Of a stretch of DNA of 64,000 bases, positions 58,395 to 64,000 are shown in pieces. Below the pieces are notes generated by a model, which was not told where the DNA came from, did no database searches, and saw nothing but the letters and a program-made list of their open reading frames with translations. The DNA is from Candidatus Methanimicrococcus odontotermitis (GTDB lineage Archaea; Halobacteriota; Methanosarcinia; Methanosarcinales; Methanosarcinaceae): positions 62,001-126,000 of the forward strand of contig JAITUZ010000050.1 of the NCBI GenBank assembly GCA_031286065.1, written 5' to 3'. Within the stretch, counting starts at the first letter, position 1, and each line of letters opens with the position of its first letter. Made by a program: the position numbers and the translations under genes.

Positions 58395-60359
58395 ATGACG
58401 AAATTCTTTGAAATCGATGATCGGGACGGACCTGCCCGTATCGGAAAACTTTATATTTCAAATTTGACCGCTGAAAAAACGGCGGCTTCTTTTGTTCAAA
58501 CGCCTTATTTGATAAATTCATCAAAACTTGCCGCCGGAGAACTGCCGGTAAAAAATCTCGGAACGTTTTGGCAAACCGAACAAGACGATGAAAAATTTTC
58601 AAAAGTCGAGGATGACATTTCAAAAACGCCCGAATCAGCGCTTCTGATTTTTCCGGGCGGCAGATATACGCTGACGTATCCGGAAGCGGCGCATGAAAAA
58701 AGAGAGCGGAAAATTTATGAAAAAATCAGCGGCATGGAAATCATCGGCAAACGCCCGACAGCTGCCGCGGTCCGCCCGATAAAAGATTCAAAAGAAATAC
58801 AAGGCGCGGATGTCTATATCATGGAAAGCGCCGGCACTTTTGATGATGATTCCGCCGGATTTTTTGAGGCGTTCCTGACCGTTAAAGAAAGATTGCCGGC
58901 GGACGCGGCGCTTTGGCTTCCGAATCTCGCAGCACCTGAAAATGCGGCGATGCTGATTTATTTGGGCGCAGATATTTTGGACACGACCCGTGCGGAGATT
59001 GCCGGCTTTTCGGATAAATATATGACAAGCGCCGGAACGTTTTTCCTGGAAGATATGACGGAACTGCCGTGCCGGTGCCGCGCATGCGCCGGAAAAACAG
59101 CGAAAGACTTGAGAGAAATGCCGGCAGCTGAAAGGTACGCTTTGCTGTCGGAACACAACATAAACGCGCTTGAATCTGAAATGTCATTGGTTCGGGAAAA
59201 AATCAGACGCGGTTCCATCCGCGAATATGTTGAAGGACAATGCCGTGTCCGCACTTGGCTGACCGGATTGCTGCGTCTTTTTGATCGAAGCCCGCTCGCG
59301 GAAATGACCGCGCCGGTGTTTCGAAGAGAAACGCTGTACGCGACAACGTCCGAGTCGCAAAACCGCGCCGAAATCAGGCGGTTCGCGGAACGGATCATGG
59401 AAAATTATGAGGCGTCGGGAAAAGAAATTTTGGTTATTTTCCCGTGCTCGTCTAAAAAACCGTATTCGATTTCCGTGTCGCATCAAAAATTTATTCAAGC
59501 CGTAGAACGCAATCGGAAATACATCAATGAATTGATTCTCACATCTCCGATGGGAATTGTTCCGCGCGAACTGGAACTGACTTATCCTGCCGCCCACTAT
59601 GACACGGCTGTGACCGGACATTGGGACTTGGAAGAGCGCGCTTGGGTCGGCGGCTTGCTGGAAGCGTATTTGGTGAAAAATAAAAACCTTTATAAGCATA
59701 TTATCGCCCACGTTGAAGGCCCGTACCGCGAAATTTGCGAAACGGTCGCCGCCAAACTCGGAATTTCAATGATTTATACGGCTGAAAAAAGCCCCGCGTC
59801 TCAAACCGGCTTGAAAAATCTGAGAGCCGCCGTTGATAAAATTGTTGAAGACGCGACGCCTGAAAAAGAATCCGAAACGCACAAACCGCGTCCGACTCTT
59901 TTGAAAAGAGGCGGAACGGAAGAGAAAACAGACCAAGTCAAAGCCATCGCGAGATATCAGCTCGGGCCGCTTGCCGACGCTTTGTTTACGGAAGAAACGA
60001 CGGTAAAAGGGAATTTTCCGAAATATATGCTTATGGACGGGAAAACGCAATTGGCCGTATTGGTTCCTCAATTCGGGCAGCTGGCGTTTTCCATTGAGGC
60101 CGCCCGAAAACTGATCCGCTCCGAAAAATACGCCGGCCAGTATACCGTAAAAATAGATAATTTCTTGCCCAAAGGATCTTTGCTCGCTCCGGGAATTATT
60201 GAAGCGGATCCGGCCATTCGTTCGGGAGACGATGTCATCATTCTCGGCGAGAATGTCATCGGCGTCGGCAAAGCGAAAATGTCAGGAATTGAAATGAATT
60301 CATCATCAAAAGGCGTTGCGGTTTTGCCGAGACATACAAAATACAAGGACGAATTATAA
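58395..60359 (+). CDS. arcS: Archaeosine synthase alpha/ArcS-like (TGT paralogue with PUA domain)
   Basis: TGT-like N-terminus; ELPCRCRACAGKTAKDL; VIFPCSSKKPYSISVSHQKF; C-terminal PUA-like KGSLLAPGIIEADPAIRSGDDVIILGENVIGVGKAKMSG. Confidence 0.88.
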   Translation: MTKFFEIDDRDGPARIGKLYISNLTAEKTAASFVQTPYLINSSKLAAGELPVKNLGTFWQTEQDDEKFSKVEDDISKTPESALLIFPGGRYTLTYPEAAHEKRERKIYEKISGMEIIGKRPTAAAVRPIKDSKEIQGADVYIMESAGTFDDDSAGFFEAFLTVKERLPADAALWLPNLAAPENAAMLIYLGADILDTTRAEIAGFSDKYMTSAGTFFLEDMTELPCRCRACAGKTAKDLREMPAAERYALLSEHNINALESEMSLVREKIRRGSIREYVEGQCRVRTWLTGLLRLFDRSPLAEMTAPVFRRETLYATTSESQNRAEIRRFAERIMENYEASGKEILVIFPCSSKKPYSISVSHQKFIQAVERNRKYINELILTSPMGIVPRELELTYPAAHYDTAVTGHWDLEERAWVGGLLEAYLVKNKNLYKHIIAHVEGPYREICETVAAKLGISMIYTAEKSPASQTGLKNLRAAVDKIVEDATPEKESETHKPRPTLLKRGGTEEKTDQVKAIARYQLGPLADALFTEETTVKGNFPKYMLMDGKTQLAVLVPQFGQLAFSIEAARKLIRSEKYAGQYTVKIDNFLPKGSLLAPGIIEADPAIRSGDDVIILGENVIGVGKAKMSGIEMNSSSKGVAVLPRHTKYKDEL

Positions 60360-60883
60360 AACATTGAAAGAGAAATTATAAAGATACAGAACATCGAAAA
60401 AGAGAAATATCTGCATCTAAAACGGATTATAAAAGCCTTGAATAAAACCGCGTTTCTGAAAAGATTCGGCGGTTTATTGTAAACCTTCTATTTGTAATCG
60501 TATTGTTAACTTTACCAAAAGGTTAATAAGAAAAATAAGGTTTAGTGATTTATCATTAATATTAGATACCGAAAAATTTTGGAAGTATCTGAAAATAATT
60601 GCAGAAATGCAATCAAGAGAGGGAAAACGGAAACGATGCGTACAAGGATTTCGGATTGAGCTTGACCGGGAACGAACCGTTTAAAGTCTCGGATTCTTAT
60701 TTTCCTTTAATGTAAATCAAACTCTCGCCGTTTGCTTATTTTTGCATTTAATCAATAATTAATTTATGTCATTTACATAATTTATCCGGAAATGATCGAC
60801 TTGACCCGAGTCATCGATTTTTTCGTGAAATCCCATCTTAAACCAAAATCTGCCTGTCTTAATCACTTTAGAGGGTTACTACT

Positions 60884-61438
60884 ATGAAAGAAATCAGAAT
60901 TCACGGACGCGGCGGACAAGGATCCGTCACAGCTGCCGAACTTCTTTCCATTGCCGCCTTTACCGACGGCAAATTCAGCCAAGCTTTTCCGGCTTTCGGC
61001 GTGGAAAGACGCGGCGCGCCGGTTCAGGCCTTCGTGCGCCTTGATGACGCTCCGATTCGTATCAGAAGTCAAATTTATGAACCGGACTACGTTATTGTTC
61101 AGGACCCGACGCTTCTTGATGTCGTCAACGTTACCGGCGGCCTTAAAGAAACGGGCGCGTTAATCATTAATACGAAAGAATCGCCCGAAGCTTTCAAAAA
61201 TCTGAATACGAAAGCGAAAATCATGACCGTCGACGCCACTAAAATCGCGATGGATGTCATCGGCGTCCCGATTGTAAATACGATTCTGCTCGGCGCGTTT
61301 TCCGCGGCGACCGGCGAAGTTAATGTCGAATCCATTCAAGAAGCCGTGAAAGAAAGATTTGCCGGAAAAGTCGGCGAAAAGAATGCGGAAGCCATCCGCA
61401 TCGCGTACGAATTCGTTCAAAAGGAGATGGAGCAATGA
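60884..61438 (+). CDS. porC: Pyruvate:ferredoxin oxidoreductase gamma subunit
   Basis: [26 protein letters not shown]...[19 protein letters not shown]; operon context. Confidence 0.95.
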   Translation: MKEIRIHGRGGQGSVTAAELLSIAAFTDGKFSQAFPAFGVERRGAPVQAFVRLDDAPIRIRSQIYEPDYVIVQDPTLLDVVNVTGGLKETGALIINTKESPEAFKNLNTKAKIMTVDATKIAMDVIGVPIVNTILLGAFSAATGEVNVESIQEAVKERFAGKVGEKNAEAIRIAYEFVQKEMEQ

Positions 61439-61716
61439 AAATAACAATCGGCGCCGTCTGTGAATCGGGAACGGCTATGGAAAACAAAACCGGCGGCTGG
61501 AGAACATTCATGCCGGTCTTTGATTACGGCAAATGCATCCGTTGCGCGATTTGCGAAGTCGCTTGTCCGGACATGTGCATTTATCCGGATACGACAACGG
61601 CAAACGACAAAGGAAAATGTCTGTATAAAGCCAATTATGATTATTGTAAAGGATGCGGTATTTGCGCTAACGAATGCCCGAAAGATGTAATTACAATGAC
61701 GCTGGAGGAAAAATAA
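61435..61716 (+). CDS. porD: Pyruvate:ferredoxin oxidoreductase delta subunit (2x[4Fe-4S])
   Basis: [18 protein letters not shown] and [17 protein letters not shown]. Confidence 0.95.
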   Translation: MKITIGAVCESGTAMENKTGGWRTFMPVFDYGKCIRCAICEVACPDMCIYPDTTTANDKGKCLYKANYDYCKGCGICANECPKDVITMTLEEK

Positions 61717-62930
61717 TGGCAGTCAACCCAAGCGATAAATCTAAAATGACTGTTGTGGAAGGCTCTTACGCTGTCGCGCACGCCGCGAAAGTGGCCCGCC
61801 CTCAAGTCATTTCAGCTTATCCGATTACACCTCAGACCCACATCGTGGAAGACCTTTCCCAATTTATGGCGGATGGTGACATTCCCGGCTGCGAATACAT
61901 TAACGTGGAATCCGAATTCTCGGCAATTTCCGCTTTGATCGGCGCTTCCGCGACCGGCGCTCGAACATACTCGGCGACAACGTCGCAGGGACTCTTTTTA
62001 ATGCACGAGGCGCTGTTCAACGCTTCCGGCATGAGGCTCCCGATCGTGATGACGGTTGTCAACCGCGCCGTTGGCGCGCCGATTAACATTTGGAACGACC
62101 AGCAGGATTCCATCGCGCAGAGAGATTCCGGCTGGATTCAGCTCTACGCCGAGGACACGCAGGAAGCGGCTGACATGGTCCTTCAGGCGTTTAAGATTTG
62201 CGAAGACAAGAATGTTCTTTTGCCGATCATGGTTTGTATGGACGGCTTCGTGCTTTCTCACGTTTATGAGCCGGTTGTCCTGATGGACCAAAAAGAAGCG
62301 GACGAATATTTGCCGCCGTTTAAACCGGATGTTTTCCTGGACCCGAAAAATCCGATGTCATTCGGCACGCTCGGCGACCCGTCCGTTTACACGGAATTCA
62401 GATACATGCAAGAACGAGCGATGAAAGCCGCGCTGCCGGTCATTGAAAAAGCGGCCGACGATTTCAAGAAGGTCACCGGAAGATATCACGGCGGCTTGAT
62501 TGACGGTTATGAATCAGATGATGCTGAAGTCGTTATCGTTTCATTCGGTTCTCTTCTCGGAACGATTAAAGATGTCGTTGACGAATACCGCGCAAACGGC
62601 GAAAAAATCGGCGTTTTGAAGATCCGCTCTTTCAGACCGTTCCCGACAGAAGCCGTCAACAACGCTTTGAAGAACGCGAAAGCCATCGTTGTCGTTGAGA
62701 AAGACATTTCAATCGGCAGAAACGAAGGCGCGCTGTTTACGGAAATCAAAGCCGGATTATACAACACGCCGGCAAGAATTCCGATAATCAGCTACATGGT
62801 CGGCCACGGCGGCCGCGATATCCGCCCAAGCCACATTAAAGAAATTATCGAAGCAGCGAAGAAAGTTGCGGAAACCGGAAAGATCGAGATTGAATCTCAG
62901 TTTAATGATGTGAAGGAGGAATTACTGTGA
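61716..62930 (+). CDS. porA: Pyruvate:ferredoxin oxidoreductase alpha subunit
   Basis: VEGSYAVAHAAKVARPQVISAYPITPQTHIVEDLSQF; YSATTSQGLFLMHEALFNASGMRLPIVMTVVNRAVGAPINIWNDQQDSI. Confidence 0.97.
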   Translation: MAVNPSDKSKMTVVEGSYAVAHAAKVARPQVISAYPITPQTHIVEDLSQFMADGDIPGCEYINVESEFSAISALIGASATGARTYSATTSQGLFLMHEALFNASGMRLPIVMTVVNRAVGAPINIWNDQQDSIAQRDSGWIQLYAEDTQEAADMVLQAFKICEDKNVLLPIMVCMDGFVLSHVYEPVVLMDQKEADEYLPPFKPDVFLDPKNPMSFGTLGDPSVYTEFRYMQERAMKAALPVIEKAADDFKKVTGRYHGGLIDGYESDDAEVVIVSFGSLLGTIKDVVDEYRANGEKIGVLKIRSFRPFPTEAVNNALKNAKAIVVVEKDISIGRNEGALFTEIKAGLYNTPARIPIISYMVGHGGRDIRPSHIKEIIEAAKKVAETGKIEIESQFNDVKEELL

Positions 62931-63820
62931 GCGGCAATCAGCCTTTCAATTTATTGACACCCGGACACAACGGCTGCGCCGGATGCTGTGACGCTTTAGC
63001 CGCGAAATACGTTTTGATGGCCGCAGGTCCCGACTGTATTATTGTCAATCCGACCGGCTGTTTAGAAGTGATGACAACGCCGTTTCCGAGAACCGCTTGG
63101 AATGTTCCGTGGATTCACTCTTTATTTGAAAACGGCGGTGCTGTCGCGTCCGGCGTTGAAGCGGCACTCATTGCGATGGGGCGCAAAGGAAAAACGAAAG
63201 TCATCGGCATCGGCGGCGACGGCTCGACAATGGATATCGGCATCGGCGCTTTATCCGGCGCGTTTGAGCGCAACCATGACATCACGTATGTCTGCATCGA
63301 CAATGAAGCTTACATGAACACAGGCGTTCAGCGCAGCAGCGGCACGCCGTTTGGCGCGTCAACGACGACGAGTCCTGCCGGAAGCAGATCTTACGGCAAT
63401 AACACGAACAAAAAAGACATGCCGGCCATCATGGTCGCTCACGGTTCTCCGTATGTGGCAACGACTTCGATCGGCTACGCCAATGACATGATCAAAAAAG
63501 TCAAAAAGGCGGTCGACACGGTCGGTTCAACATACATCCACGCGCATGCGCCCTGTCCGACAGGATGGGGATTTGATTCGTCCAAGACGATTGAAATCGC
63601 GAAGCTGGCTGTCGACTGCTGTCTTTGGCCGCTCTACGAAATCGAAAACGGCGAAATCACCGCTGTCAAGAAAATCAAAGACCCTAAACCGGTTGAAGAC
63701 TACTTAAAAGCGCAATCCCGCTTCAAACACCTTTTCAAAATGGAAGGCGGCGACAAGGAAATTGAAAAAATCCGGCAGTACGCCGACAAAAACATCGCGA
63801 AATACGGACTCGATAAGTGA
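62927..63820 (+). CDS. porB: Pyruvate:ferredoxin oxidoreductase beta subunit
   Basis: GHNGCAGCCDALAAKYVLMAAG; GIGGDGSTMDIGIGALSGAFERNHDITYVCIDNEAYMNTGVQRSSGTPFGA. Confidence 0.97.
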   Translation: MSGNQPFNLLTPGHNGCAGCCDALAAKYVLMAAGPDCIIVNPTGCLEVMTTPFPRTAWNVPWIHSLFENGGAVASGVEAALIAMGRKGKTKVIGIGGDGSTMDIGIGALSGAFERNHDITYVCIDNEAYMNTGVQRSSGTPFGASTTTSPAGSRSYGNNTNKKDMPAIMVAHGSPYVATTSIGYANDMIKKVKKAVDTVGSTYIHAHAPCPTGWGFDSSKTIEIAKLAVDCCLWPLYEIENGEITAVKKIKDPKPVEDYLKAQSRFKHLFKMEGGDKEIEKIRQYADKNIAKYGLDK

Positions 63821-63834
63821 TTTTTCACTTATCG
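63811..63834 (+). terminator. Perfect 10-bp hairpin overlapping the porB stop codon, followed by T-rich tract
   Basis: CGATAAGTGA-tttt-TCACTTATCG then TTCTTTTTATTTC. Confidence 0.75.
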
Positions 63835-63903
63835 TTCTTTTTATTTCTTGTTTCTTTTTTAATTAATATTCTCTAAAATTTTTAAAAAATAAAATGAATG
63901 AAT

Positions 63904-64000
63904 TCATTTCTTCATAAACATCTCTTCATACAAATCAATCTTCATATCTAATCTTTTTGAAACGTAATCATGGCTTTCGCCGAGGATTTCTAAAATCAGG
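63904..64000 (-). CDS. C-terminal fragment of a CDS truncated by the window edge
   Basis: Minus frame ...LILEILGESHDYVSKRLDMKIDLYEEMFMKK stop. Confidence 0.6.
   Translation of the reverse strand, partial: LILEILGESHDYVSKRLDMKIDLYEEMFMKK

Overview
The window is archaeal and very probably from a methylotrophic member of the Methanosarcinales. The low GC, complete pyrrolysine operon and gene content suggest a Methanimicrococcus-like genome; that genus assignment is inference. Main landmarks: (1) a pylT-pylS-pylB-pylC-pylD cluster on the minus strand (about 4.0-8.6 kb) encoding the UAG/pyrrolysine system; (2) an SDH/ClpP-fold serine proteinase gene interrupted by one in-frame TAG with family-typical sequence continuing on both sides, a candidate unrecognised Pyl-containing or UAG-decoded protein; (3) a probable replication origin at about 27.4-28.15 kb, an AT-rich divergent intergenic region with 66-bp tandem repeats flanked by inverted ORB-like motifs; (4) a small cas-less CRISPR array at 32.85-33.30 kb made of two oppositely oriented blocks; (5) many replication, repair and RNA-repair genes (mutS, two multi-OB RPAs, dnaG, hel308, DP1, topA, nurA, herA, rtcB, archease, kptA); (6) metabolic genes (cofE, a second CofE-like protein, mfnA, glcD/glcF-like pair, porCDAB); (7) a decayed IS30-family transposase abutting a secreted-protein gene. 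All functional calls are from reading translations; no database search was run.
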